This document shows, one piece after another, positions 9,764 through 18,418 of a stretch of 64,000 nucleotides of DNA. The notes below the pieces were generated by a model. That model had not been told where the DNA came from. It was given only the letters and a program-made list of their open reading frames with translations, and searched no databases. The stretch is from DATFVJ01 sp963851085. GTDB lineage: Bacteria; Actinomycetota; Actinomycetes; Streptosporangiales; Streptosporangiaceae. The stretch lies in contig CAWKNX010000005.1 in NCBI GenBank assembly GCA_963851085.1, positions 62,001-126,000 of the forward strand. Direction: 5' to 3'. The position numbers were made by a program, and so were the translations under genes. Numbering within the stretch: the first letter of the stretch is position 1; every line of letters starts with the position of its first letter.

Positions 9764-9925
9764 TTAGCGGGTGTGCGTCAGCGAGGTGGCGGTGAGCGGG
9801 TCCAGCCGGGCGCGATGCTCGGCGAGGAACGTGACGGGCTGCATGAGCACGGCGCAGTGACCGCCGCCAGGCAGTAGCGCCAGGTCCTTGCTGGGCGCTT
9901 CGATGGCGAGTGCGAGCATTGCGGT
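9764..9925 (-). pseudogene. Alpha/beta hydrolase, C-terminal remnant
   Basis: The frame reads LALLPGGGHCAVLMQPVTFL and AEHRARLDPLTA before its stop. The GGGH segment is the catalytic-histidine region at the end of alpha/beta hydrolases. Upstream the reading runs into the antisense of the methyltransferase gene, so the rest has been lost. About 50 residues remain. Confidence 0.65.
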
Positions 9926-10699
9926 GTGACAGGCCCGGACACTCGCAAACTGTGGAACGCCAATGCCCCGGCGTGGACGGAATTGTCGCGGGCGGGGTTC
10001 GATGTCTACCGGGACCTGGTCAACACGCCGGCGTTCTTCGCGATGCTTCCGCCGGTTGATCGGCTGTCGTGTCTGGACCTGGGCTGCGGCGAGGGGCACA
10101 ACACCCGGCTGCTGGCGGCCAAGGGCGCCCGCATTGTGGCACTGGACATCGCCGAGTCGTTCGTCGCGGCTGCCGTCGAAGCGGGCCCGCGCGGTATTCG
10201 GTACATCGTGGGCGATGGGGCCGTGCTGCCGTTCCGTGCGTCGAGCTTCGATGCGGTGACCGCGTTCATGAGCCTGATGGACGTCGCCGATCCCGAGCAG
10301 GCGCTCCGCGAGGTGGCCCGGGTCCTGCGGCCCCGGGGGTTCGTGCAGTTTTCGGTCGTCCATCCGGCCACCTCGACACCGATACGACGCTGGGTAGCTG
10401 ACGAGTCAGGTGAGCGCGCGGCACTTGCCATCGGTGGCTACTTCTACGAGGGCCCGCTCACCGAGACATGGACCTTCAGCAACGCACCGGCGCAGATGCG
10501 AGACCGGCACCGGCCCTTCACGATCACCTACGCGCGCCGGACGCTCACGGGGTGGCTGACCGCGGTCCTGGCCGCTGGCCTGACGATTGACGCGATTGCC
10601 GAGCCGCATGCCGGCGAAGACACCGCCGCCGCTCACCCGGAGGTCGCCGACACCCGGATCGCTCCGTACTTCCTTATCGTGCGGGCGCGAAAGCCCTGA
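9926..10699 (+). CDS. Class I SAM-dependent methyltransferase
   Basis: 257 residues. Motif I is CLDLGCGEGHNTRLLA (about 47-62), followed by the acidic IVALDIAES, motif IV-like RASSFDAVTAFMSLMDVADP and the post-motif region VLRPRGFVQFSVVHP. This is a Methyltransf_11/UbiE-type fold with an extra C-terminal half (GYFYEGPLTETWTF) seen in small-molecule methyltransferases. Substrate unknown. The GTG start has no obvious ribosome site. It stands alone, back to back with a hydrolase remnant. Confidence 0.88.
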   Translation: MTGPDTRKLWNANAPAWTELSRAGFDVYRDLVNTPAFFAMLPPVDRLSCLDLGCGEGHNTRLLAAKGARIVALDIAESFVAAAVEAGPRGIRYIVGDGAVLPFRASSFDAVTAFMSLMDVADPEQALREVARVLRPRGFVQFSVVHPATSTPIRRWVADESGERAALAIGGYFYEGPLTETWTFSNAPAQMRDRHRPFTITYARRTLTGWLTAVLAAGLTIDAIAEPHAGEDTAAAHPEVADTRIAPYFLIVRARKP

Positions 10700-11875
10700 C
10701 GGCGACGGCGGGCGAGCACGTGCGCCCGGCGACGGGCTGGCCGACTTCGTGCTCTGCCTTCCCCGACGTCCAGCGAAGAAGGACGAGGAGTGGATCAGCG
10801 GCCTCGGCCCGGCCAGAGACGGTCATGCCCCGATCATGGCCCATCCGCCGCGCCGTCGACATTCGCGGCGTCCTTAGTCCGCCGCGCGGCCCAGCCCCGC
10901 CCAGATCCAGGACCTCACCGCCCCCCATGGCGCTGCGCCGGAGCATCGGCGACTAGGTCTGCCAGCCCGCAGGAGGCAGAGGGAACAGCCGTGTAGCTGC
11001 TGGACTCAACTGGTGACGCCATACCACGATATCTACAAACTCTGCGCAGCAATTCGTATGTAACCAGTCATCTTGCCTGCTGGCTTGGCATGTCGCCGGT
11101 CACTGAATCTGCTTGCTCCGCGGGCGCCATCAAGAGCTGACGGGGTTTCGATGCTCCGCCTCGCCGGAACTGGTGACAAACACCACTGGGAATCCGGTTG
11201 GTGACAACAATCTTCTGGAAACGGTGACATAATGTGACACCCAGCTTTACATGGCGGATGGTGGCCGCCACGACCTCGGCGTTTGCGCGAACCGCCGACT
11301 CCAGATGGCGGAACCTCCCAGCTCTACTTGGCAGGCTGGTCCAGAGTCGACGACCTACCTGCACGTTTCGACGGAACCGCCACCTGTTTCTGGGGGCCGC
11401 CAACTAAAGCTGGGTGTCACACATAAGGCCGGGACACGCCGGAACGCCAAGGACACGGCGCACAGCATGTGACGACTATCGCTGGGAGTCACAGGCGTTG
11501 TGACTTTGCACGTTAGCTGGCCCTTTTCACGGAGCTTGGCCCGGACGCAGACGCGCGCGGATATGCCCTGGGTGTGATCGGGGAGATAGTCACTGGGCGC
11601 AATATCTGTCACCAACTGGCCGGGGAGTCCCCCGGTGGCCTGGCTAAGCGATCTGTGACCACGGGTCGATGCAGCGTGGTGGACGCCTACCACCCCGAAA
11701 ACCGCTTCTCCGCTGTCGCAGGTGGCGCCTACGATCCGAGCGTGGTGACCGGAATGTCTGCCTGGCGTGAGGTTAGGCTGCTGATCGCCCGGAGGTGGGT
11801 GCGCCGGCGTCCCGTGCCGGGCCGCTCGTGCCTGCGCAGCGGTCGGGGGATGACGTGGGCTGCCGGGCGCAGAGA
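10700..11875. other. Gene-free stretch with a MITE-like element
   Basis: No convincing gene in 1.2 kb. It contains the 189-bp inverted-repeat element at 11233-11421 and an unusual density of GTGAC/GTCAC pentamers from 11013 to 11749 (14 by hand count). Confidence 0.6.
11233..11421. mobile_element. MITE-like element with 17-bp perfect terminal repeats and 5-bp target duplication
   Basis: The left end (11233-11249) is TGTGACACCCAGCTTTA and the right end (11405-11421) is its exact reverse complement. With two mismatches the match extends inward to about 25 bases (shared GGCGG). The direct repeat CATAA flanks the element on both sides (11228-11232 and 11422-11426), as expected of a target-site duplication. 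The 155-bp interior has no gene. It should have moved through a transposase encoded elsewhere; I did not find one with these ends in the window. Confidence 0.78.
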
Positions 11876-12436
11876 ATGGGCGCGATTGTGGTCAAAGTCT
11901 TCCCGCGCTCGGTGCGCGTGGTATCCGGTTCCGGAGATTTTGTGGCATGGCATGGTCAGCGCTGGGTGGCACGTGACCGTCCAGAACCGGTTCCCCGCCG
12001 TCCCCTTTTCGCGCCGGGCGTTGCGCTGGACGGGCCGATGCTTGACGTGGTGCTGCGCCTGGTCGAGCTGCAGGCCGACGCCGGTATCCCGGCCGGGGAG
12101 CGCGATTTCACCGGCTACGTGGCGAACGTGCTGTTCGGCGGCTGGGACGACGTATGGGCCGACGCGCCCCGGGCATGCGCGGCGGCCGGTCCGCTGTGCG
12201 CGCGGCTGCGGCGCTGGCTGCAGCACGTGCCCGCTAGGTCAATTGGCAAGCTCCGCGACAATGTTGCGGCAGGTGTATGCCATCTTCCCGGCCTCAACGA
12301 TTTCGCTGGGCACGGCGCGCTCATGGCGCAGGGCGTCGGCGAGCTCAGCCATGAGCTGATCGTCATCTCTCCACCATTGGCTGGCCATTTCTATCACCTC
12401 CCTGCTCTGCCTTCGCCGTGGGCAGCCTGCCGGTAG
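11876..12436 (+). CDS. Doubtful hypothetical protein, probably chimeric
   Basis: The stretch MLDVVLRLVELQADAGIPAG, ERDFTGYVANVLFGGWDDVW and ADAPRACAAAGPLCARLRRW (about 12040-12235) looks like real protein. After 12239 the frame runs antisense to another gene remnant, so the natural C-terminus is missing. The ATG at 11876 is only one possible start. Probably a fragment of an unknown actinobacterial gene. Confidence 0.35.
   Translation: MGAIVVKVFPRSVRVVSGSGDFVAWHGQRWVARDRPEPVPRRPLFAPGVALDGPMLDVVLRLVELQADAGIPAGERDFTGYVANVLFGGWDDVWADAPRACAAAGPLCARLRRWLQHVPARSIGKLRDNVAAGVCHLPGLNDFAGHGALMAQGVGELSHELIVISPPLAGHFYHLPALPSPWAACR
12239..12388 (-). pseudogene. N-terminal remnant of a conserved actinobacterial hypothetical protein
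   Basis: A good ribosome site (GGGAGGTGATAG) precedes the ATG at 12388. The protein begins MASQWWRDDDQLMAELADAL and continues RHERAVPSEIVEAGKMAYTC before being cut at the same point (about 12238) where the plus-strand reading changes character. Family members of this type are much longer as I recall them, so only the first 49 residues survive. Confidence 0.65.
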
Positions 12437-12492
12437 CGGTCGGTGCTGCTGCTGCTGGCACCGTGCCGTCAGCCCGGTGTTAGTCTTCGGCA

Positions 12493-12560
12493 TCACGGTG
12501 CGCCAGCCGGTGGGCCCGGCGGCTGGCGTTCCGCGACGCAGAACCGAAGTGATCATGCTG
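12493..12560 (-). repeat. Degenerate copy of the 5-prime end of the DUF4232 gene
   Basis: The minus strand reads MITSVLRRGTPAAGPTGWRT here and MITSALRRGTPAGGQTGRRT at 13362, and the DNA around both start codons matches closely (for example GTTCCGCGxCGCA and GAAGTGATCATG). The copy carries only the start region, about 800 bp from its source. Confidence 0.7.
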
Positions 12561-12713
12561 TCCTTTCATGATGCGCAGCATCCGCCGCGCCTGGATCTGC
12601 GGACTGGCGCCCCGGCCAGCGAATAAGGGAAGCCGATCGCGGCGGGTGGGACGTAGCCGCCCAGGTGAGCCCGCGGGTCTGGTCTGCTGGCCAGTGCCCG
12701 CGGGCGCGCCCGG

Positions 12714-13362
12714 CTAGCAGCAAACGCGTCCGGATCCCCGGAACGGTGTGTGACGGGCCATCGCGGTGACGTACAACTCGGGCGTGCTGATCTTGCCGAT
12801 CCCGCCCGGGATCGCGATCACTGCATGGTTATAGGCGTTGGGCGGGGTGACCTCAAGATAGGTCGCGTGCGCCGCATTGCGGCCGGTGTAGACGAAGCCG
12901 ATGCTCGCGCTGGCGGTCTCCCCGGGAGACAGCACGATCACATGTCGGCCGGGGTCACGGGCGGAGTAGGTCGAGCCCCAGTGCGTACGTGAGCGCAGGA
13001 CGTGGTGCCGGGCGTCCTGAAGGCCCAGCCCCGGATACCCGGGTCAGCGCGCAGGCCCCGCCGCCCTTGTTGGTCAGCGTGAGAATGAAGCCGCCCTGGC
13101 CCCGGCCGTCGTAGCGGTCGCTTTCGTAGCCGTACAGCCCAGTCACCAGGTTGTTCTCGAAACAGCGCGGCACCGAGGTACCCGCGGCCGATGCCGCGGC
13201 GGCGCTGCCCGCGGTGCCCGCCAGCGCCACCGCTCCGCCGGTGGCGGCCAGCGCGGCTGTTGCTGCCAGTGCGGTCAGGGTGGCGCGGGTCGTGCGCCGC
13301 GCGGTGCGCCTGCCGGTTTGCCCGCCGGCCGGTGTTCCGCGGCGCAAAGCTGAAGTGATCAT
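12714..13362 (-). pseudogene. Secreted DUF4232-type protein broken by one frameshift
   Basis: The ATG at 13362 opens a basic N-terminus and an Ala-rich signal peptide, followed by CFENNLVTGLYGYESDRYDG and QGGFILTLTNKGGGACALT. The frame then goes astray near 13040. A one-base correction restores GYPGLGLQDARHHVLRSRTH, WGSTYSARDPGRHVIVLSPG and the rest to ARHTPF, which matches the DUF4232 pattern through to the stop at 12714. The two cysteines of the domain are present. Either a recent pseudogene or a sequencing error. Confidence 0.75.
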
Positions 13363-14052
13363 GGTGTCCCCTGTTCCCCGTTGGCGTGCGCGGCGCCCGC
13401 CGCGCCTGGTCTGAGGGTGCGGCCGGCCGTCGGCCATGAACAAGGGGAGCGCTCCCCAGATGGGGAAGCCTCCCCATCCGCCGCCGCCGCAGCCGCTGGC
13501 GAGTGGTCGCCGCGCCTGGCACGGTCGGCCCGCACGCCTATCGTCCCGGCGGATGAGTACGATGACCATGCGCTGGTCGAGTCCTTGGGACGGACCCGCC
13601 CGGCGCCACCGTAGGCCTGCGCACTCGCCAGATAATTGGTGCTGGTCCGCTCGTCGGCGACGTGCGTTTTTGCTGGTAGCTATAGCGTTCCCGGCGTTGG
13701 CATCCCCAAGATGCCCGGCGAGCCACCCCGCGTCCAGCCCAGCCGCGCACGCCCCTCCACCAGCGCAAATAAGCCCGGCTAAGCCCCAGGGCGTCTAGCT
13801 ACAGCGCTCACTCGCCAGATGTACTGCGCAGTTGGCGGAGCCTGTTGGTGCCGAGGCATACACAATCAGGTCCGTGACGCCCACGGCTAGCATGAACTTT
13901 TGGAGCGCGTCTGTGAACTTGTCAGCCGGACGTGGTCTATGCAGGCTCGCCGAGGGCCCCGCCGCGATGAGTTCCGGCCGGGTCGCGGGTCTGTTCTGGT
14001 GTGGTAGGACGTCGGGCGACGCTGCCCGGCACGAGACACCACGGAGGACACC
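13363..14052. other. No gene recognised; holds repeat copy A
   Basis: Apart from the 194-bp repeat at 13558-13751 I see only the leader of the DUF899 gene. Confidence 0.5.
13558..13751. repeat. Dispersed repeat, copy A (194 bp)
   Basis: Direct repeat of 16121-16313, roughly 80 percent identical by eye. Shared blocks include CTGGTCGAGTCCTTGG, CGCCAGATAATTGGTG, CTATAGCGTTCCCGGCGTTG and CGCGTCCAGCCCAGCCGCGC. No gene is evident in it. Confidence 0.75.
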
Positions 14053-14835
14053 ATGACGACCACGCCGAATGACCCGACCACGGCGCTGCCCGGCCACCTG
14101 CCCGTCGTTGACCTAGCCACCTGGCAGGCCGCCCGTGACGAGCTCCTGGTCCGCGAGAAGGCCCACACCCGCGAGGGCGACGCCCTCGCCGCGGCCCGCC
14201 GCCGGCTGCCGATGGTGGAGCTCGACGGGACGGTCGAGGTCGTCGGACCCGACGGCCCGGTCCCGTTCCTGGACCTGTTCCAGGGCCGCGACGAGCTCGT
14301 GGTCTACAAGCACATGTGGTATGACGGCGCGCCGCACCAGGGGCAGTGCGAGGGCTGCACCACCACGGCCTGGCACCTGAAGGACGCCGTCTACCTCAAC
14401 GCCCGCGGCGTCTCGTTCGCCGTCCTGACCACGGGCCGGTGGGACGAGGTGGCCTCCTACGTCGAGTTCATGGGCTACACCCAGCCCTGGTACTCGGTGC
14501 GCGACGTGGACGCGCCGGTCGGCGGCAGCATGGGTTACATCACCTGCTTCCTGCGCGACGGCGACCGCGTGTTCCTCACCTACTCCACGACGGGCCGTGG
14601 CAACGAGCCGGTCAACGGGTCCCTCGGCCTGCTCGACATGACGCCTTACGGCCGCGGGGAGGCGTGGGAGGACAAGCCCGAGGGCTGGCCTGAGGGGCGC
14701 CGCCCGTGCTGGTTCTGGCGCTCGGACGCGGACGGGAACGCCACCTGGGGCCCGACCAGCCGCCCCGTGCCGCAGTGGACCCGCCCCGGCGCAACCCCCG
14801 TGGAGACCCTCGGCCGGCACGGCCACCACCACTGA
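14053..14835 (+). CDS. DUF899 (thioredoxin-fold) family protein
   Basis: 260 residues. The pattern VVDLATWQAARDELLVREKA, LPMVELDGTVEVVGPDG, LDLFQGRDELVVYKHMWYDG and the CEGCTTTAWHL segment is that of DUF899, a thioredoxin-like cytoplasmic family often called putative dithiol-disulfide oxidoreductases. The C-terminus is unusually His-rich (GRHGHHH). GGAGG sits 5 bases before the ATG. Single-gene unit; the IS5 remnant follows 10 bases downstream. Confidence 0.92.
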   Translation: MTTTPNDPTTALPGHLPVVDLATWQAARDELLVREKAHTREGDALAAARRRLPMVELDGTVEVVGPDGPVPFLDLFQGRDELVVYKHMWYDGAPHQGQCEGCTTTAWHLKDAVYLNARGVSFAVLTTGRWDEVASYVEFMGYTQPWYSVRDVDAPVGGSMGYITCFLRDGDRVFLTYSTTGRGNEPVNGSLGLLDMTPYGRGEAWEDKPEGWPEGRRPCWFWRSDADGNATWGPTSRPVPQWTRPGATPVETLGRHGHHH

Positions 14836-14843
14836 CGGGCCAT

Positions 14844-15274
14844 CGTCGACGGCGCCGGCAAAGGAAGAAGATCAAGGGCGCAAGCGGCACGTCGCGGCCG
14901 GCACCGGCGGGCTGCCGCTGGCCGTCGTGGTCACGACCGCCTCCTTGCAGGACCGCGACGGTGCGTTCCGCATCACCGCCGCGCTGCGCGAGGCGTTCTC
15001 CACGATCACCCTGGTGTGGGCCGACGCCGGGTACACAGGCCGGTTCGTCCGCGACGCGCGCAAGATCTGGGACCTGGCCGTGGCGATCGTCAAGCGCCCC
15101 GACCAGGCCAAGGGCTTTGTCCTGCTCCACCGCCGCTGGGTCGTGGAACGCTCCTTCGCCTGGCTGACCAAGTTCCGCCGCCTCGTACGCGACTACGAGA
15201 TCCTCCCAGCCACCCACGAAGCCATGATCTGGACCGCCGCCACCTGGCAGCTCAGCAACCGCCTCACCCGCTGA
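14844..15274 (+). pseudogene. IS5-family transposase, C-terminal remnant
   Basis: After a degraded start resembling KKIKGRKRH (one base missing), the frame reads AAGTGGLPLAVVVTTASLQD, VWADAGYTGRFVRD and VERSFAWLTKFRRLVRDYE, the last parts of the DDE domain of IS5-type transposases. The N-terminal half and element ends are absent. Confidence 0.85.
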
Positions 15275-15294
15275 CCCAGTTCACAGACGCTCTC

Positions 15295-15821
15295 TTAGTC
15301 ATGCATCGAGTCCACGATTTCGGTGAGGAGGAACTTCACCTTCGCCGGGATCGGCCGACCTGGGTAGGCTGCTCGACGAGGTTCAGGCCTTCGTCGACCG
15401 TAGTGAACCCGAGCTGGTGGTAGAGCAGCATGATGTCGTCGGCGTCGATCTCTGCGCGCGCTGCGAACAGCTTCATCGCGAGCAGGTACTTCGGGGACGC
15501 GACGTCAACGATTAGCGAGTCGCTTGAGTAGAAGCGCTGCGCGTCTGGGTCGGGGCCGGGCAGGAATCCTTTTACCGCGTCGTTCAGCCAGTCCTCCGCG
15601 AGGCCACGGCGCTCGGCTACCGCTGTCGCTGCCTGCCGGACGACGTCGGTCGGGATGAACACCGCATCAAGATCCCGGGTTGCCCTCATGGCGTCGTAGG
15701 CGACCGCCAGGGCCGCGCCCCCGACGAGGAAGAGCTCGGCTCTCGCTCCGCGTGCCGCCAGTTCCGCGGACAGGTCGTCGAGCAGTGCGCGGATGTCCTC
15801 CCGCCCGAGGCCGACGCTCAT
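15295..15821 (-). pseudogene. DUF6036-type nucleotidyltransferase, frameshifted near its C-terminus
   Basis: The frame from 15821 has the nucleotidyltransferase core FLVGGAALAVAYDAMRATRD then LDAVFIPTDVV, with EDWLNDAVKGFLPG and PKYLLAMKLFAARAEIDADD. It resembles AbiEii-like and DUF6036 proteins. In the uninterrupted frame it ends at 15336 with QPTQVGRSRRR. A one-base correction near 15370 gives the family-like tail AYPGRPIPAKVKFLLTEIVD to a stop at 15295. Catalytic residues lie before the lesion, so activity may persist. Start overlaps its partner by ATGA. Confidence 0.7.
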
Positions 15822-16132
15822 GCGCGGTCGAGTGCGCCGTCAGTGATGAAGACGCCGCGGCGGCGGAATGAGGATGGCGACTCGACCAGGGCGCGTGGGT
15901 GAAGGCCGCGCAGGTCGGTGACGAACCACCAGGGCCATGCCTCACGCTCGGGCAGCCTGGCCCATGACGGAACCGCCCATCCGTCCTGGCGGGCCAAGTG
16001 CTCGGCCATCGCTGCGAACGCCGCATCGACCCGGAGATCCCCGGTGCTCCTCGGCACGCTGGCCCACATGGCCGCTCCCGGCCCGTGACGGCCGCTGATC
16101 TGGCCCGCGCGACGCGGCGATACGGTGACCAT
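15818..16132 (-). CDS. Partner protein of the DUF6036-type pair
   Basis: About 104 residues: GDLRVDAAFAAMAEHLARQD, then WPWWFVTDLRGLHPRALVES and FRRRGVFITDGALDRA. I recognise this as the small protein that commonly precedes DUF6036 nucleotidyltransferases in actinobacteria; such pairs are thought of as toxin-antitoxin-like. The ATG at 16132 is my choice. It lies inside repeat copy B, so the natural N-terminus may have been replaced. Confidence 0.65.
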   Translation of the reverse strand: MVTVSPRRAGQISGRHGPGAAMWASVPRSTGDLRVDAAFAAMAEHLARQDGWAVPSWARLPEREAWPWWFVTDLRGLHPRALVESPSSFRRRGVFITDGALDRA

Positions 16133-16313
16133 GTGCTGGTCGAGTCCTTGGACTGACCCGGTCGGCGGCACCGAAGCCCTGGCCGCTCGCCAGATAATTG
16201 GTGGTGGTTCGCTTGCGGGTGACGTGGGTTCTCGCTGGTAACTATAGCGTTCCCGGCGTTGGCATCCCGAAGATGCCTGGCGAGCCACGCCGCGTCCAGC
16301 CCAGCCGCGCACG
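16121..16313. repeat. Dispersed repeat, copy B (193 bp)
   Basis: Matches 13558-13751 in direct orientation, about 2.56 kb apart. Its left end overlaps the presumed start of the DUF6036 partner gene. Confidence 0.75.
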
Positions 16314-16462
16314 GCCTTCTAGCAGGCAGGATGCGCCGAGGTAGCCGAGCCCGCCGAGGACGCTCTGATCCCGGTGGGCTGTCATCGCGGCGATAGCGGT
16401 CATTGGGATTGGGGACGATGGTCGGCTGTCGCGCTATCATGGGATATCGCATGGAGGTGGAG

Positions 16463-16684
16463 ATGGCGGACGTGTTGATCCGTGACGTGCCCGAGGATGT
16501 AGTCGCTGCGCTGGACGCGCACGCGGGGCGTCTTGGGCTGTCGCGTAGCGAGTACGTGCGTCGCCGCCTGGCGCAGGATGCGGCGATGCCCGGCTCCCCG
16601 GTCAGCGTGGATGACCTGGCCCGGTTCGCTGACGTCTTCGGCGATCTGGGCGACCCCAACGTTATGGCGCGGGCTTGGCGGTGA
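16463..16684 (+). CDS. vapB: VapB-type antitoxin (ribbon-helix-helix)
   Basis: 73 residues from the ATG at 16463, which has GGAGGTGGAG just upstream. [20 protein letters not shown] and [16 protein letters not shown] form the ribbon-helix-helix DNA-binding motif. Acidic C-terminus for toxin binding. Its TGA overlaps the toxin start (GTGA). Confidence 0.88.
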   Translation: MADVLIRDVPEDVVAALDAHAGRLGLSRSEYVRRRLAQDAAMPGSPVSVDDLARFADVFGDLGDPNVMARAWR

Positions 16685-17088
16685 CATCGTGGCTGATCGA
16701 CAAGTCGGCTCTCGTCCGCTTGGCCGTGAGCCTGGACGCCGCTGATTGGGCCACCCGGATTGAGCGCGGGCTGGTACGGATCACTACCGTCACCCGCTTG
16801 GAGGTCGGCTATTCTGCCCGATCCGGGCCGGATCTGCGGACCGGGCTGCAACGGCCGCCGTTGTCGTCGATGCCTGTTGAGTACCTGACCCCGGCAATTG
16901 AGGACAGGTCAGTCGAGGTTCTCGCATTGCTGGCCGACCGCGGGCGGCACCGGGCTCCGTCGATACCAGATTTGATTATCGCTGCAGCCGCGGAACTTGC
17001 TGGACTTACTGTCTTGCACGTGGACAAGGACTTCGACGTCATCGCCGAGATCACCGGCCAGTCGGTGGAGCGCCTGAAAATACGGTGA
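16681..17088 (+). CDS. vapC: VapC-type PIN-domain ribonuclease toxin
   Basis: 135 residues from the overlapping GTG at 16681. The four acidic PIN positions are visible: [25 protein letters not shown] and HVDKDFD. These coordinate metal for RNA cleavage, typically of tRNA or rRNA loops. Second gene of the VapBC operon and intact. Confidence 0.92.
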   Translation: MTSWLIDKSALVRLAVSLDAADWATRIERGLVRITTVTRLEVGYSARSGPDLRTGLQRPPLSSMPVEYLTPAIEDRSVEVLALLADRGRHRAPSIPDLIIAAAAELAGLTVLHVDKDFDVIAEITGQSVERLKIR

Positions 17089-17622
17089 CCCGGCAGCGGG
17101 CAGCGGCTGTGCGTTCGGCTCGGAGATATCTCCGGGGAAGCCTGTTTCTGTGTGCTGGGGCGATGCGGAACGGTGCCGAGTCGGCTCGAGTCGACCGTGG
17201 TGATCGTAGATGACGTGTGGGCCCGATCGGGTCGTCGACCCTGCGTCGGCGAGGGCTGGCCTTCGACGGCGGGGATCTGGTCACCACGGACTCGAATCTG
17301 GTCGAGGGCCGGTCAGCGGTCATCACGGCGTTCCGGCGCGCTCTGCAGGCGGATCGCCGGGGTGTGTCACCGCCGCCTGCGCTGCCCGCGCTGCCGTCGT
17401 CTTCATTCCTCCGCCTGGGGGACGGGGTAGAGGTGCTCCGCGAGATCCGCGAGATGCTGCGCGGGCGGCGGCTTGGGGCGGATCTCTCGCCTGGCGTCGG
17501 CGGAGCCGGTGGGGCGGCGCGGCGTTCGTAGGCGGCGGCGATGACGCGCGGTCAGGGCCCCGGCAAAGTCGTTTGGTAGTGACCTACTCCAAGGAGATGA
17601 GGTTTGCGGGCAGGCAGCTCGG
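17089..17622. other. No gene recognised
   Basis: A plus-strand frame at 17217-17531 is open for 104 codons but resembles nothing I know and is interrupted in the neighbouring frames. I regard it as non-coding or an old remnant. Confidence 0.4.
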
Positions 17623-18132
17623 TCAGGCGGCGAAGCGGTACCGGGTCTGGCTGTAGGGGCTCTTGCCGAACGCGAGGACCTTCGCCGGTCTGACGCCGAA
17701 GACGAGCCCCGTCCGGCCAGCAGGATCGCGGAACCCCCCGACGGTGACCTCGAAGTCCCAATCGAGCTTGGACTTCCACATTGCTGCCAGCCGTTGAAGC
17801 TGGGCCGGGTCGGTCACGCGAGCGGCAGTTCCCTCGACCACGACGTCGAGCCCAGACCGGAGCTGGTTGGTGCCGGTGGTGAGGCTGCAGCGAGGATTGG
17901 ACTCCAGGTTCTTGGCTTTCTGCTCATGGGAGCCGGCGCAGAAGTGAAGCGTCCCGTCGAGCCAGATCGCTGGCAGCGGCGTGACGTGCGGCCGCCGGTC
18001 GCCGCGCACGGTCGACAGCCAGAACATCTCGGACTTCGACAGCACCTCGGCTACCTCAGCCCACGGCGGGGCCGCAGCGCCCGGCTCGCTGAATTCTTCG
18101 TTCAGCTCTGCGGTCGGTTCGGTCTCGGGCAT
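17623..18132 (-). CDS. PPOX-family flavin/F420-binding protein
   Basis: 169 residues starting at the ATG at 18132, preceded by AGGAGA. The pyridoxamine-oxidase-like split-barrel pattern is clear: EMFWLSTVRGDRRPHVTPLP, IWLDGTLHFCAGSHEQKAKN, SLDVVVEGTAARVTDP and the C-terminal FGVRPAKVLAFGKSPYSQTR. Such proteins bind FMN or F420 and reduce small molecules; the substrate cannot be told. Single-gene unit. Confidence 0.9.
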   Translation of the reverse strand: MPETEPTAELNEEFSEPGAAAPPWAEVAEVLSKSEMFWLSTVRGDRRPHVTPLPAIWLDGTLHFCAGSHEQKAKNLESNPRCSLTTGTNQLRSGLDVVVEGTAARVTDPAQLQRLAAMWKSKLDWDFEVTVGGFRDPAGRTGLVFGVRPAKVLAFGKSPYSQTRYRFAA

Positions 18133-18418
18133 CAACGTTCTCCTGTACTGGGTTTCGCGCGATCGCTCTCTCTGCGTAGACGCCGCGGCGAGGAGGAATT
18201 CATCGCTTGTGACAAGGACGCTATGGCAGTGGCCGCCAGCGGAGCCCACGTTCGGTTGGCGACGCACATGTGGCCGCGCGCGGCCCGGTGACGATGGCAC
18301 GCACACACGACGCTCTGATCGAGTCGTTGTTGGCGCTTAAGGCCGCAGGCAACTCACTCCGCATACCTGCCGACGCTGCGCGCGCATGCGATAGCCCGAC
18401 GCTGCCCTGCGCCGCAGC

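Noticed and set aside
17217..17531. 104-codon plus-strand frame
   Set aside because: No recognisable domain and no ribosome site; similar frames are open in parallel.
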